DNA from: an uncultured Bacteroidales bacterium
Lineage (GTDB): Bacteria; Bacteroidota; Bacteroidia; Bacteroidales; Paludibacteraceae
Assembly: GCA_937872735.1 (NCBI GenBank)
Contig: CALMUD010000164.1
Span: 1-40,690 of the forward strand
Length of the DNA: 40,690 bases
Reading direction: 5' to 3'
The notes under the pieces are model-generated. The model was not told the DNA's origin. It saw nothing but the letters and a program-made list of their open reading frames with translations, and searched no databases. Position numbers and translations under genes: made by a program. The stretch's first letter is position 1. The number at the start of each line of letters is the position of its first letter. This document shows, one piece after another, positions 26,027 through 33,607 of this stretch.

Positions 26027-27229
26027 TCATGCAGTCCTCTTTTCTGTGTCGTTTGCATTGTTTTTGTAAATCCATGCGGCGCTTAATGCAATCTCAATGA
26101 GCATGATTGGGGCAAAGGCTCCAGCGTAGGCTTGTGGCAACCATAAATAGCCGCTCAATGCTGTCAAATTGCTTGCTGCTATTAATCCGAATAGGTAGAA
26201 ATTGATTTTTCGGAGTTTCTTTATCCATATTGTCAGGACGGGCAGCAACAGCAGCGGGTTGCACCACAATAGGTTGTAGTTGGGATATACGCAAGGATGC
26301 ACGGAAAAGAAGGAAAGAAAAAATACCAATATACCTGTTGTTCCCAGCAAGCCGAATATCAGACTGTAAAACCAGCTGTCTTTTTTGCCAGTCTTGTAGT
26401 AATAGCCTATATGCAAAGTGGTCATTGCAAATATTATCCAAAAAAGCACCATAGGAGTCACATAATCGAATAGACTTTTACTTGGCGCTATTGTTTTGGG
26501 AGTATTCAGTTGCCGGTAGCTTTTTACCAGAGGCTGTATGCTATCGCCTTTCACTATTTTGGCTTGGCTGTATGCTTTCATCATCTCCATGGGGATGAAT
26601 AGTCTGTCTTTATTGCTCATTACCTTATCGGTAGGACTTCCCAGGCAAATGTCAATGCCGAAGGCGTACCATGGCGATGTCTTTAGCAACTGGTGAATGA
26701 CGTCGCGGAATGTTTCGGTGCTGTGTACGGTGGGGTATATGATGGTGCCTGTGGTATGAGTTTTTACCATCTCTCTTGCCCTTGTGGCGCAATTGTCGAA
26801 GAAAAAGTTGTATCGGTAGTATCGGTTTTCAGGCTCATAGTTGACAAGCAGAGCGCTGAACAGTGCCTCTTTTTCATCAGGTGTCAGGTTCAGTTCCTGT
26901 TCGTAATAGGCAGCATTCTTTTCGTCACGAGTCTCGCTGAGTGCGTCTTCATAGCTGCAAGTGCCGAGGCGGTAGTCAGTTTCCCCTTTTACAAACTTCA
27001 CGATAAACCCATCTTGAAAGGTGAAAATGCCGTAATTGAATACTTCGTCCAAACCCAGGGTGGGGCTGCATACCCTGATGGCAGTATGCCCCCATTTGGT
27101 AAATATGGCTTCGTCACTTGGACCACTGGTGAGTATGCTGATTTTTGTGTCTGGAGGCAGCATCCCGGCCTTGGCTATTGCCACTGCTGACAGTATGGTC
27201 AGCAACAAGGTGATTATTCTTTTTTTCAT
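26027..27229 (-). CDS. DUF4105 (Lnb N-terminal-like) membrane protein
   Basis: This protein has 400 residues from ATG 27229 (MKKRIITLLLTILSAVAIAKA, a signal peptide). Residues about 30-185 form the DUF4105/Lnb-type extracytoplasmic domain: ISILTSGPSDEAIFTKWGHTAIRV, then FNYGIFTFQDGFIVKFVKGETDYRLG, and YRYNFFFDNCATRAREMV with a likely catalytic-type His/Cys pair in a papain-like fold (inference). Five hydrophobic helices follow from about residue 255 to the end. The family's role is not known; a cell-envelope peptidase or transpeptidase-like activity has been suggested by fold similarity. The frame stays open 27 codons further upstream, but the promoter -7 box (27253-27260) lies there, so that extension is rejected. 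Confidence 0.87.
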   Translation of the reverse strand: MKKRIITLLLTILSAVAIAKAGMLPPDTKISILTSGPSDEAIFTKWGHTAIRVCSPTLGLDEVFNYGIFTFQDGFIVKFVKGETDYRLGTCSYEDALSETRDEKNAAYYEQELNLTPDEKEALFSALLVNYEPENRYYRYNFFFDNCATRAREMVKTHTTGTIIYPTVHSTETFRDVIHQLLKTSPWYAFGIDICLGSPTDKVMSNKDRLFIPMEMMKAYSQAKIVKGDSIQPLVKSYRQLNTPKTIAPSKSLFDYVTPMVLFWIIFAMTTLHIGYYYKTGKKDSWFYSLIFGLLGTTGILVFFLSFFSVHPCVYPNYNLLWCNPLLLLPVLTIWIKKLRKINFYLFGLIAASNLTALSGYLWLPQAYAGAFAPIMLIEIALSAAWIYKNNANDTEKRTA

Positions 27230-27252
27230 TTTCTCTTTTGTTCTGTTTTGTG

Positions 27253-27260
27253 CAAAGTTA
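27253..27260 (-). promoter_or_regulatory. Putative -7 element for the DUF4105 gene
   Basis: Minus-strand TAACTTTG fits TAnnTTTG, predicting a leader of about 18 bases to ATG 27229. The -33 region is not convincing. Confidence 0.45.
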
Positions 27261-27306
27261 CTAATAATGAGTTTCCGTTGTCTTTTTTGTTTCGGAACCG
27301 TTCTTC

Positions 27307-29163
27307 TCAATCCGCCTGCTTTGCTATTTTCCTGATTAGATTTTTCCCGATATTTGTGTTTGGTACTTTTGTTTTAAACCATTTATGTAGGGGCAGGTCT
27401 ATGCCAGTTCCATTCATATAATTATAGGTGGCAAGACTTAGTCCTGCACCGATTTTATCGGAGTCATAGTCCAGTTCCTCTTCATATTCTACCTCATTGT
27501 TGCTGAATGGATTTGTATTCAGACGGACACGTTTTACCCCGTAATTTTCGGGATGTTGTCCCGATGGACTGTGGAGGGTCATGGCATATCGGTGCCAGAA
27601 GGCAGACTGCACCAACCCTTCTTCAAAGAGTTGGCGTACCACTTCGAGAGCGTCAATGCACTCTTGTAGAGATTCTGTGGGAAATCCGTACATCAGATAG
27701 GCGTGTACCATAATTCCCGCGTCCGTCAGATGTTTCATGGCCATGGTAGTCTGTTCAATGGTAACTCCCTTGTGCATCAATTCCAGCACACGGTTGGATG
27801 CCACTTCCAGACCGCCGGAAACAGCCACACAGCCAGAATCGGCGAGGGATTCGCATAATTCTTTGTTATACGATTTGTCGAATCTGATATTTCCCCAGTA
27901 GCTGGTGGCGATTTGTCGTTTCTTTATCTCATTAGCCACTTCGTGCAGCAATCTGGGGGGCATGGCCTCATCGGTGAAGTGAAATCCGCTTTCGCCAGTC
28001 TGTTTCATGATGCTTTCCATTCGGTCTACCACTATCTGGGCCGAAGGGGCGTCATATCGTTTGATGTAGTCGAGAGTTACATCGCAGAATGCGCATTTGG
28101 CCCAATAGCAGCCGTGTGCCATCACCATCTTGTTCCATTTTCCGCTCGACCATAGCGTTTGCATAGGGTTTGACACTTCGGCCATTGACAGGTACTGGTC
28201 CATTTTCAGCCCATCAAAGTCGGGAGTTCCTATCTCACAGTTGCGTATGTTCTTATTGTCATTGCCGCTGTATGCTATTTTTCCATTCTCAATATAATAG
28301 GTACGGATTAGTTCGTCTTTTTTCGCTTTTCCTTCCAAATAATTGCAAACTTGTGTCAATGGCAATTCCCCGTCATCGAGGGTGATGGTGTCGATGAATC
28401 TGAATATGCGGGAGTCGCTTATTTGTCGTAGTTCTGTGTTGGGATAACCACCACCTATCGTCACATGTATTTCCGGATGATTTTTTTTTATGTATTGTCC
28501 GCAGCGCAGGGCGGCATATAGGCAGCCGGGAAATGGTACCGAAAACCCAATTGCCTGAGGGGTGCATTGGGTTATTTTATCTTCCAACAATTCTGTCATC
28601 CATTGGTCGGTCAGGGTGTAGGACTGTTCCAAGGCTTTTTCTATAGTATCGAAAGTGGGTGCGTATGTTCCAAGATGTTCTGCATATCGCACCAAATCAA
28701 AGTGGGAGTCGACGGTCTCGCGAATGTAGTCCGCAATGTCTTCAATAAAAAGTGTTGCCAGGTATTTGGCCGTATCGGTTGTCCCAGCTGCTCCAAAAGC
28801 CCATTCGGTATCACACATGTTGGCAAATCGGGGTCCCTCGGGCAGAAGGTTGTGGCTGGCTATGCGGCTGGCTATTGTCTGATCTTTGCCTTGCAGAAAT
28901 CTTATGACAGTCTCTACGCAGTTCTCGTAATCGGCTCTTGCCTCATACATAAAAGATTGTCCGTCATTCTTCTTAAGGGGAGCTGAAAAATCGAAAATTT
29001 TAGTCAGTCCATTTCGTGTATAGATGCGGTTGACCAGTTCAATGCCGAGGTCCATTTGCTCGGTAGGGTGTCCGTGAGTCTGCAAATATCCCTTCAATAC
29101 GGTTGTGGCGGGATAAGGTGTGTTTAGTTGGGTCAGCGGCGGGGTAATCAACAGTACTTTCAT
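27307..29163 (-). CDS. B12-binding domain radical SAM protein
   Basis: This is a 618-residue cytoplasmic protein. An N-terminal cobalamin-binding-like domain (MKVLLITPPLTQLNTPYPATTVLKGYL to about residue 280, with IGFSVPFPGCLYAALRCGQYI and VTIGGGYPN) precedes a radical SAM barrel (about 340-570). The cluster cysteines in HGCYWAKCAFCD are C352, C357 and C360, giving C-x4-C-x2-C rather than the usual C-x3-C-x2-C. GGLEVASNRVLELMHKGVT and AYLMYGFPTES are typical of the B12-radical SAM superfamily (methylases and methylthiotransferases among others). The substrate is unknown. It overlaps maf by 4 bases (ATGA), so both share a transcript. Confidence 0.88.
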   Translation of the reverse strand: MKVLLITPPLTQLNTPYPATTVLKGYLQTHGHPTEQMDLGIELVNRIYTRNGLTKIFDFSAPLKKNDGQSFMYEARADYENCVETVIRFLQGKDQTIASRIASHNLLPEGPRFANMCDTEWAFGAAGTTDTAKYLATLFIEDIADYIRETVDSHFDLVRYAEHLGTYAPTFDTIEKALEQSYTLTDQWMTELLEDKITQCTPQAIGFSVPFPGCLYAALRCGQYIKKNHPEIHVTIGGGYPNTELRQISDSRIFRFIDTITLDDGELPLTQVCNYLEGKAKKDELIRTYYIENGKIAYSGNDNKNIRNCEIGTPDFDGLKMDQYLSMAEVSNPMQTLWSSGKWNKMVMAHGCYWAKCAFCDVTLDYIKRYDAPSAQIVVDRMESIMKQTGESGFHFTDEAMPPRLLHEVANEIKKRQIATSYWGNIRFDKSYNKELCESLADSGCVAVSGGLEVASNRVLELMHKGVTIEQTTMAMKHLTDAGIMVHAYLMYGFPTESLQECIDALEVVRQLFEEGLVQSAFWHRYAMTLHSPSGQHPENYGVKRVRLNTNPFSNNEVEYEEELDYDSDKIGAGLSLATYNYMNGTGIDLPLHKWFKTKVPNTNIGKNLIRKIAKQAD

Positions 29164-29753
29164 TTCGGTCGGGTGAGTTGGTCTATCTTTTTCAAATGTT
29201 GGTACAATAGATGTACGGGCAATCCCATTATGTTGTAGTAGCTCCCTTCTATATTTTCAACTCCCACATATCCCATCCATTCCTGTATGCCGTAGCTTCC
29301 CGCTTTGTCCAAAGGATGGTAGTGGCTGATGTAGTGGGCTATTTCATCCTCATCCAGAGGCGAAAATTGTACGGTAGAGTGGGCCACAAACGAATCCTCA
29401 TTGTCGGTCGTTTTGATGCAGACGCCCGTGAATACTTCGTGCGTGTTGCCAGACAGCTGATGCAGCATTTGGCTGGCTGTTTCTTCATCGTGGGGTTTCC
29501 CCATTACTTTTCCGTTGTGCCATACAATGGTGTCGGCCGTTATTATCAGGTCGTTGTGTTGCATGGATGTCAGGTAAGCCTTGGCTTTTTCTTGGGCAAT
29601 GAATAGCGGAATTTCTCCCGCAGTAAGTTCTTTGGGGTAGCTTTCGTTGATGCCAGGTATCACTTTTACCTCGAAAGGCAATTCCAGCCCTTTCAGCAGT
29701 TCTTGCCGGCGTGGGGAGCCAGAGGCTAATATTATATGGTATTTTTCCAGCAT
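29160..29753 (-). CDS. maf: Maf-like nucleoside triphosphate pyrophosphatase
   Basis: This 197-residue cytoplasmic house-cleaning enzyme hydrolyses dTTP/UTP (or modified nucleotides) to monophosphate and PPi. ASGSPRRQELL near residues 10-20 is the Maf phosphate-binding signature, followed by ITADTIVWHNGKVMGKP, HEVFTGV and DKAGSYGIQEWMG. The start is set at ATG 29753 (MLEKYHIILASGSPRR); the open frame upstream runs into the tRNA/SRP terminator. The stop overlaps the start of the radical SAM gene in ATGA. Whether it prefers dTTP/UTP (YhdE type) or other substrates is inferred from motif similarity. Confidence 0.93.
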   Translation of the reverse strand: MLEKYHIILASGSPRRQELLKGLELPFEVKVIPGINESYPKELTAGEIPLFIAQEKAKAYLTSMQHNDLIITADTIVWHNGKVMGKPHDEETASQMLHQLSGNTHEVFTGVCIKTTDNEDSFVAHSTVQFSPLDEDEIAHYISHYHPLDKAGSYGIQEWMGYVGVENIEGSYYNIMGLPVHLLYQHLKKIDQLTRPK

Positions 29754-29772
29754 TGTCTTTTGTTTTGCATAA

Positions 29773-29808
29773 CAAAAAAGGTCCAAAAACGCACTGTCTT
29801 TGAACCTT
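29773..29808 (-). terminator. Terminator of the SRP RNA-tRNA-Thr unit
   Basis: AAGGTCCAAA (29778-29787) pairs with TTTGAACCTT (29799-29808), one G-U pair; on the minus strand TTTTTTG follows. It lies 17 bases beyond the tRNA 3' end. Confidence 0.72.
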
Positions 29809-29824
29809 CTCACTTCTTTTTTTG

Positions 29825-29897
29825 AGCCTCATGTCGGATTCGAACCAACGACCCCGAGATTACAAATCACGTGCTCTACCAACTGAGCTAAAGAGGC
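29825..29897 (-). tRNA. tRNA-Thr(TGT)
   Basis: A cloverleaf folds on the minus strand: acceptor GCCTCTT/ATGAGGC, D-arm GCTC-AGTTGGTA-GAGC, anticodon arm CGTGA-TTTGTAA-TCTCG, T-arm GTTGG-TTCGAAT-CCGAC, discriminator T, no encoded CCA. The anticodon is TGT, reading ACA and likely other ACN codons. Two T-T mismatches are present, at acceptor pair 6:67 and anticodon-stem pair 29:41. It starts 4 bases after the SRP RNA 3' end and is presumably cut from a joint precursor. Confidence 0.9.
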
Positions 29898-29901
29898 AGG
29901 T

Positions 29902-29999
29902 GGGCAAGCGGTCTATGCCACACCGCTCAACCAGTTTACCGCTGCTGCGGTCAAGCTCTGACGGAATTCACCAGGAGCTGGTCGGTATAGGACTTACCC
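29902..29999 (-). ncRNA. ffs: Signal recognition particle RNA, small bacterial type (4.5S)
   Basis: About 98 bases fold as a long hairpin: GGGTAAG at the 5' end pairs with CTTGCCC at the 3' end, then CTATACCG pairs with CGGTGTGGCATAG around bulges. The apical domain IV carries the diagnostic core: CCGT-CAGA-GCT-TGAC-CGC-AGCA-GCGG (minus strand of 29941-29962 and neighbours). The internal loop CAGA/AGCA and the TGAC tetraloop correspond to CAGG/AGCA and GGAA in E. coli; TGAC is of the URRC class. It binds Ffh and targets nascent membrane and secreted proteins. There is no Alu domain. Ends are set by pairing and may be off by a few bases. Confidence 0.85.
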
Positions 30000-30003
30000 G
30001 ACC

Positions 30004-30035
30004 GCAAAATTAGACAATTTATAGTTTTATGCAAA
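30004..30035 (-). promoter_or_regulatory. Promoter of the SRP RNA-tRNA-Thr unit
   Basis: Minus strand: TTTG (30032-30035), a 20-base spacer and TAATTTTG (30004-30011). A start about 6 bases downstream coincides with the predicted SRP RNA 5' end. Excellent consensus match. Confidence 0.8.
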
Positions 30036-30181
30036 ATTTTTATTGTTTTTTTTTGACTTGCATTCTCTTTGTTGATGTAATGATTTGGCTTATATGTTTT
30101 TATATTTGCAGATGGGCTTGCCGCGGTAGAATATTAGAGGGCTAAAGACAAAAATGGATAGTGTTTTCTTTCTCTTTTGTC

Positions 30182-30189
30182 TATCTTTG
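30182..30189 (+). promoter_or_regulatory. Putative -7 element for the MmcQ/YjbR gene
   Basis: TATCTTTG matches TAnnTTTG, 23 bases before ATG 30213. A second match, TATATTTG, lies at 30101-30108; neither has a clear -33 box. 30036-30181 holds nothing else I can identify. Confidence 0.4.
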
Positions 30190-30212
30190 GTTGTCAATAA
30201 AAAAGAAATAAT

Positions 30213-30584
30213 ATGAATGTTGAAGATTTCAGGGAGTATTGTCTGTCTTTTGAGGGTGTGATTGAAAAAATGCCATTTCAGAAATCACATTCGGACTACG
30301 ATAAAGGTATTCTTGCCTTTTATGTGATGGACAAGTGGTTCTGTTTCGCCAATATTGATGTTTTTGACCTTTGTGATGTCAAGTGTGGAGTGGAGAACCA
30401 TGACGAATTGATGGAGAAATACAAAGGAATAGTGCCAGCGTATCACATGAACCATAAGCATTGGATTGGCATCCGTTTCGATATGGATGTTCCCGATTCG
30501 GAAATCAAGCGTTTGGTGGCAGAGTCATATCGTCTGGTTGTAGATTCAGTGCCTGCCTGTAAACGGAAAAATACTGCGGCATGA
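30213..30584 (+). CDS. MmcQ/YjbR family protein
   Basis: This 123-residue cytoplasmic protein has the family pattern: MNVEDFREYCLSFEGVIEKMPF, then DYDKGILAFYVMDKWFCFANIDVFDLCDVKCG, then VPAYHMNHKHWIGIRFDMDVPDSEIKRLVAESYRLV. The MmcQ/YjbR (CyaY-like) fold is found in small proteins thought to bind DNA, but their function is unproven. It is monocistronic between the SRP/tRNA unit and porQ. An inverted TGCGGCA/TGCCGCA pair overlaps its 3' end without a T-run, so it is a poor terminator. Confidence 0.87.
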   Translation: MNVEDFREYCLSFEGVIEKMPFQKSHSDYDKGILAFYVMDKWFCFANIDVFDLCDVKCGVENHDELMEKYKGIVPAYHMNHKHWIGIRFDMDVPDSEIKRLVAESYRLVVDSVPACKRKNTAA

Positions 30585-30649
30585 TGGTTTTATTTTGTTC
30601 CTGCCGCAATCTGATTCCTTATTCCTCCGTTTTTTGTTAAAAAAAGTCT

Positions 30650-30657
30650 TATATTTG
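30650..30657 (+). promoter_or_regulatory. Putative -7 element for the porQ-cmk-ispH run
   Basis: TATATTTG matches TAnnTTTG, about 70 bases before the porQ ATG. The -33 region is weak. Confidence 0.45.
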
Positions 30658-30729
30658 AAATCTGATTTTTTTAGATGGAGGATTGTTTTCCAACATTCAA
30701 TCCGTAATGAGGTTTAGATAAATAAATTT

Positions 30730-31797
30730 ATGAGAAGATACATATTAGCTCTTATATGCGGCATCTCGTTGTCCTTGTCCTTCGGTTTTGCCTCCGATGG
30801 CACCGTCTACAACTTCTTGTCCCTGCCCAATTCGTCAGCAGTGTCGGCTTTGGGTGGAGCCAATGTCTCGTTACAGAACAAGGATGTTACCATGGCGGTG
30901 CAGAATCCAGCTTTGCTGGGGCTGGCTGACGACCGTTCCATTTCATTATCCTATTTCAATTATGTCAGTGATGTGCAGTATGGCTCGGCTTTGTATGGTC
31001 AGGCCATTGACAGTCTCAGTTGGTGGGGTGTCGGCTTCACTTATTTAAATTATGGCACTTTTGACGCTTATTCGGAGTATGATGTCAATGAAGGATCTTT
31101 CTCTGCAGGTGATGCTTGTCTGTCGGCTATATATGCGCGGCGTCTGTTCCGCCATTTTATTGCAGGCTTGTCATTGAAACCGGTTTACAGTTATATTGAC
31201 AACTATACAAGTTTTGGACTTGCGGTAGATTTGGGTGCCAACTATTATCTGCCCGATTATGATTTTTCGGCAGGATTTACGGTTCGCAATTTTGGTGTTC
31301 AGATAACCCCTTATGAGGATACTCGTGAAAATTTGCCTTGTGATGTCCAATTGGGAGTGTCCAAGCGCTTGGCGCATGCTCCTTTCCGTTTTTCTCTGAC
31401 TTATGACAGACTGAATCATTGGAATCTGGATTATGTGAAGGATGGGTCGCTCTATGACGCCACCGAAACGGGAATATCGTCAGACTATAAGCGCAGCGTC
31501 AGTTGGGGCAATATGTTGCTCCGGCACTTTATAGTAGGAGTGGAGTTTCTCCCCTCCAAGAATTTCTCTCTGATGGCTGCGTACAATCATCGGCGTAATG
31601 AGGAATTCAGTATGGATAATATAGGGTCGGGCAGTGGTTTCTCTTTTGGTGGAAATATCAAGGTATACAAGTTCAGTCTTGGTGTTTCGTATGCCATTTA
31701 CGGGCCTTCGGGCAACGTGCTGGGAATCTCGCTCAGTTCTTCGCTCAATTCGTTCCGCAAGTCTGATTCTGCCCACACCGCAGGCATCGATTTGTAA
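30730..31797 (+). CDS. porQ: Type IX secretion system protein PorQ
   Basis: This 355-residue outer-membrane beta-barrel protein has a signal peptide at 1-22. The start of the mature chain (VYNFLSLPNSSAVSALGGANVSLQNKDVTMAVQNPALL) is the PorQ/PorV-type plug-and-first-strands signature. Alternating aromatic strands run to the C-terminus (GGNIKVYKFSLGVSYAIYGPSGNVLGISLS). In Porphyromonas gingivalis, PorQ acts with PorV, PorU and PorZ in releasing and anchoring proteins that carry the C-terminal sorting domain. The secreted cellulase at 11075 is a likely client. cmk follows 45 bases later with no terminator between, as often seen in Bacteroidales. Confidence 0.88.
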   Translation: MRRYILALICGISLSLSFGFASDGTVYNFLSLPNSSAVSALGGANVSLQNKDVTMAVQNPALLGLADDRSISLSYFNYVSDVQYGSALYGQAIDSLSWWGVGFTYLNYGTFDAYSEYDVNEGSFSAGDACLSAIYARRLFRHFIAGLSLKPVYSYIDNYTSFGLAVDLGANYYLPDYDFSAGFTVRNFGVQITPYEDTRENLPCDVQLGVSKRLAHAPFRFSLTYDRLNHWNLDYVKDGSLYDATETGISSDYKRSVSWGNMLLRHFIVGVEFLPSKNFSLMAAYNHRRNEEFSMDNIGSGSGFSFGGNIKVYKFSLGVSYAIYGPSGNVLGISLSSSLNSFRKSDSAHTAGIDL

Positions 31798-31842
31798 ATA
31801 AAGTGCAGTTTGACGAAAGAATGTTATAAACTATAAATATTG

Positions 31843-32532
31843 ATGAAACGTATTACTGTAGCCATTGATGGCTATTCTTCTTGTGGTAAAAGTACTGTGG
31901 CCAAGGATTTGGCGCGTGAGGTAGGTTATGTCTACGTGGATAGCGGTGCCATGTATCGCTCTGTCACTCTATATTGTCAGCGCCATCATCTTATTGAGAA
32001 TGGCAAGGTGGACGAGGAAAAACTGAAATTTCAAATTGGTAATATCAAGATTGAATTCCGTCAGAATGCGCAGTCAGGTCATAGCGATACCTATCTTAAT
32101 GATGAGAATGTGGAAACGGAAATCCGTTCTCTTAAGGTGTCTTCGCAAGTCAGCATAGTTAGTGCCATAGGCTTCGTACGCGAGGCTATGGTCCGTTTGC
32201 AGCAGTCGTATGGTGTCAACAAGGGAGTGGTGATGGATGGCCGTGATATCGGTACGACTGTTTTTCCCGATGCTGAACTGAAAATTTTTATGACAGCCGA
32301 CCCGGAGGTGCGTGCGCAGCGCCGTTTTCTGGAGTTGAAGGAAAAAGGCCAGGAGGAGGATTTTGCCTCCATTCTGGAAAATGTGAAAAAACGGGACTAT
32401 ATTGACGAGCACCGCGAGGTGAGCCCGCTGCGCAAGGCTGCAGATGCAGTTGTACTTGATAATGGACACATAACCAAGGAACAGCAGAAGGAATGGCTTC
32501 TCAAGATTTTCAGAGAACGTACGTCCGACTGA
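31843..32532 (+). CDS. cmk: Cytidylate kinase
   Basis: This 229-residue cytoplasmic enzyme phosphorylates CMP and dCMP with ATP. P-loop GYSSCGKST at residues 10-18; YVDSGAMYRSVTLY near 35; MDGRDIGTTVFPDAELKIF near 130; RRFLELKEKGQ in the lid; RDYIDEHREVSPLRKAADAVVLD near the end. Start ATG 31843 is used; a TTG one codon earlier is in frame. It lies between porQ and ispH (24 bases apart), suggesting one operon. Confidence 0.97.
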   Translation: MKRITVAIDGYSSCGKSTVAKDLAREVGYVYVDSGAMYRSVTLYCQRHHLIENGKVDEEKLKFQIGNIKIEFRQNAQSGHSDTYLNDENVETEIRSLKVSSQVSIVSAIGFVREAMVRLQQSYGVNKGVVMDGRDIGTTVFPDAELKIFMTADPEVRAQRRFLELKEKGQEEDFASILENVKKRDYIDEHREVSPLRKAADAVVLDNGHITKEQQKEWLLKIFRERTSD

Positions 32533-32556
32533 TTCTGTTCAATCTAAATTCGTTGT

Positions 32557-33429
32557 ATGCTGATTGAGATTGATGATAATTCCGGGTTCTGTTTCGGTGT
32601 GGTCACTGCCATTCGCAAGGCTGAGGCCGAACTGCTGAACAGCAAGCCTTTATATTGTCTGGGTGACATTGTGCACAACAGTATGGAAGTGGAGCGTCTG
32701 GCCCAGCAGGGTTTGCGTTCCATTGACCATGAGGAATTTAACCGCCTCAGTAATACCCGAGTGCTGTTGCGTGCCCATGGTGAGCCGCCCTCTACTTATG
32801 TGGCCGCCCAGCGTAATCATATAACCATCATAGATGCTACTTGCCCCGTGGTGCTGCATTTGCAGCAGACTATCAAGAAGGCCTATCAGGAAAGTGACAA
32901 GGCCAATACGCAAATCGTCATTTATGGCAAGATAGGCCATGCGGAGGTGAACGGTCTGGTGGGGCAGACTGAGGGACATGCCATTGTTATAGAAGGCATG
33001 GACGATATTTCAAAAATTGATTTCTCCAAAAACATAGAACTCTTCTCCCAGACTACCAAATCGATAGAGGAGTTCAGACGTATAGTGGCGGCGATTCAGC
33101 AGCAAGTGGACTCTTCTCTTTTTTTTAATTATCACGATACCATTTGTCGTCAAGTGGCTAACCGTATTCCCAAAATTGTGGATTTCGTTTCCCGTCATGA
33201 CTTGGTGTTTTTTGTCAGCGGACAGAAGAGTTCAAATGGAAGGGTCCTGTTTAATGAATGTAAAAAGCATAATGACAATATTTTTATGATTTCGGGCCCT
33301 GCCGATATTGATTTTTCTTTGTTGGGTAGCGTCAGTTCTGTTGGTATCTGTGGTGCGACATCTACCCCGAAATGGTTAATGGAGAAGGTAAAGTCAAGTA
33401 TTGAACAGTATGTGATTCACAATGGATGA
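32557..33429 (+). CDS. ispH: 4-hydroxy-3-methylbut-2-enyl diphosphate reductase
   Basis: This 290-residue cytoplasmic [4Fe-4S] enzyme catalyses the last MEP-pathway step, making IPP and DMAPP. Cluster cysteines are C12 (NSGFCFGV), C96 (DATCPVV) and C197 (HDTICRQV). Substrate-binding histidines are H40, H74 (RAHGEP) and H128, and the catalytic glutamate is E130 (GHAEVNG). SGQKSSNGRVLFNECK and GICGATSTPKWLME near the C-terminus match the family. It likely shares a transcript with cmk and porQ. Confidence 0.97.
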   Translation: MLIEIDDNSGFCFGVVTAIRKAEAELLNSKPLYCLGDIVHNSMEVERLAQQGLRSIDHEEFNRLSNTRVLLRAHGEPPSTYVAAQRNHITIIDATCPVVLHLQQTIKKAYQESDKANTQIVIYGKIGHAEVNGLVGQTEGHAIVIEGMDDISKIDFSKNIELFSQTTKSIEEFRRIVAAIQQQVDSSLFFNYHDTICRQVANRIPKIVDFVSRHDLVFFVSGQKSSNGRVLFNECKKHNDNIFMISGPADIDFSLLGSVSSVGICGATSTPKWLMEKVKSSIEQYVIHNG

Positions 33430-33481
33430 TTTTCTTTAATTAGCAATGCCTTCTTAGCTCATTTGTAACTTACAATTCGTA

Positions 33482-33517
33482 TTTTTACGCGTAAAAAAAA
33501 TGTCAAATAGTTATTTG
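33482..33517. promoter_or_regulatory. Two adjoining palindromes upstream of pfkA
   Basis: TTTTTACGCGTAAAAA (33482-33497) is a perfect 16-bp palindrome, and CAAATAGTTATTTG (33504-33517) is a perfect 14-bp palindrome six bases on. Both precede the pfkA promoter by 60-95 bases and follow ispH. The first could be a weak terminator for ispH (stem too AT-rich) or an operator; the second resembles the palindrome at 13390-13405. Confidence 0.4.
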
Positions 33518-33576
33518 TTATGTATTATTCGATTTATATAGTGAGAATAGTAGCATATTTCGTTGCCATTTTTTAT

Positions 33577-33584
33577 TAAATTTG
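33577..33584 (+). promoter_or_regulatory. Promoter -7 element for pfkA
   Basis: TAAATTTG fits TAnnTTTG, with transcription starting near 33590 and an 18-base leader to ATG 33608. A TTG lies at 33563-33565 but too close for a good -33 box. Confidence 0.5.
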
Positions 33585-33607
33585 CATTGTCTAAAAATTA
33601 TAAAGTT

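Noticed and set aside
27230-27310. 27-codon N-terminal extension of the DUF4105 protein
   Set aside because: The ATG at 27229 begins a proper signal peptide and the -7 box lies within the extension.
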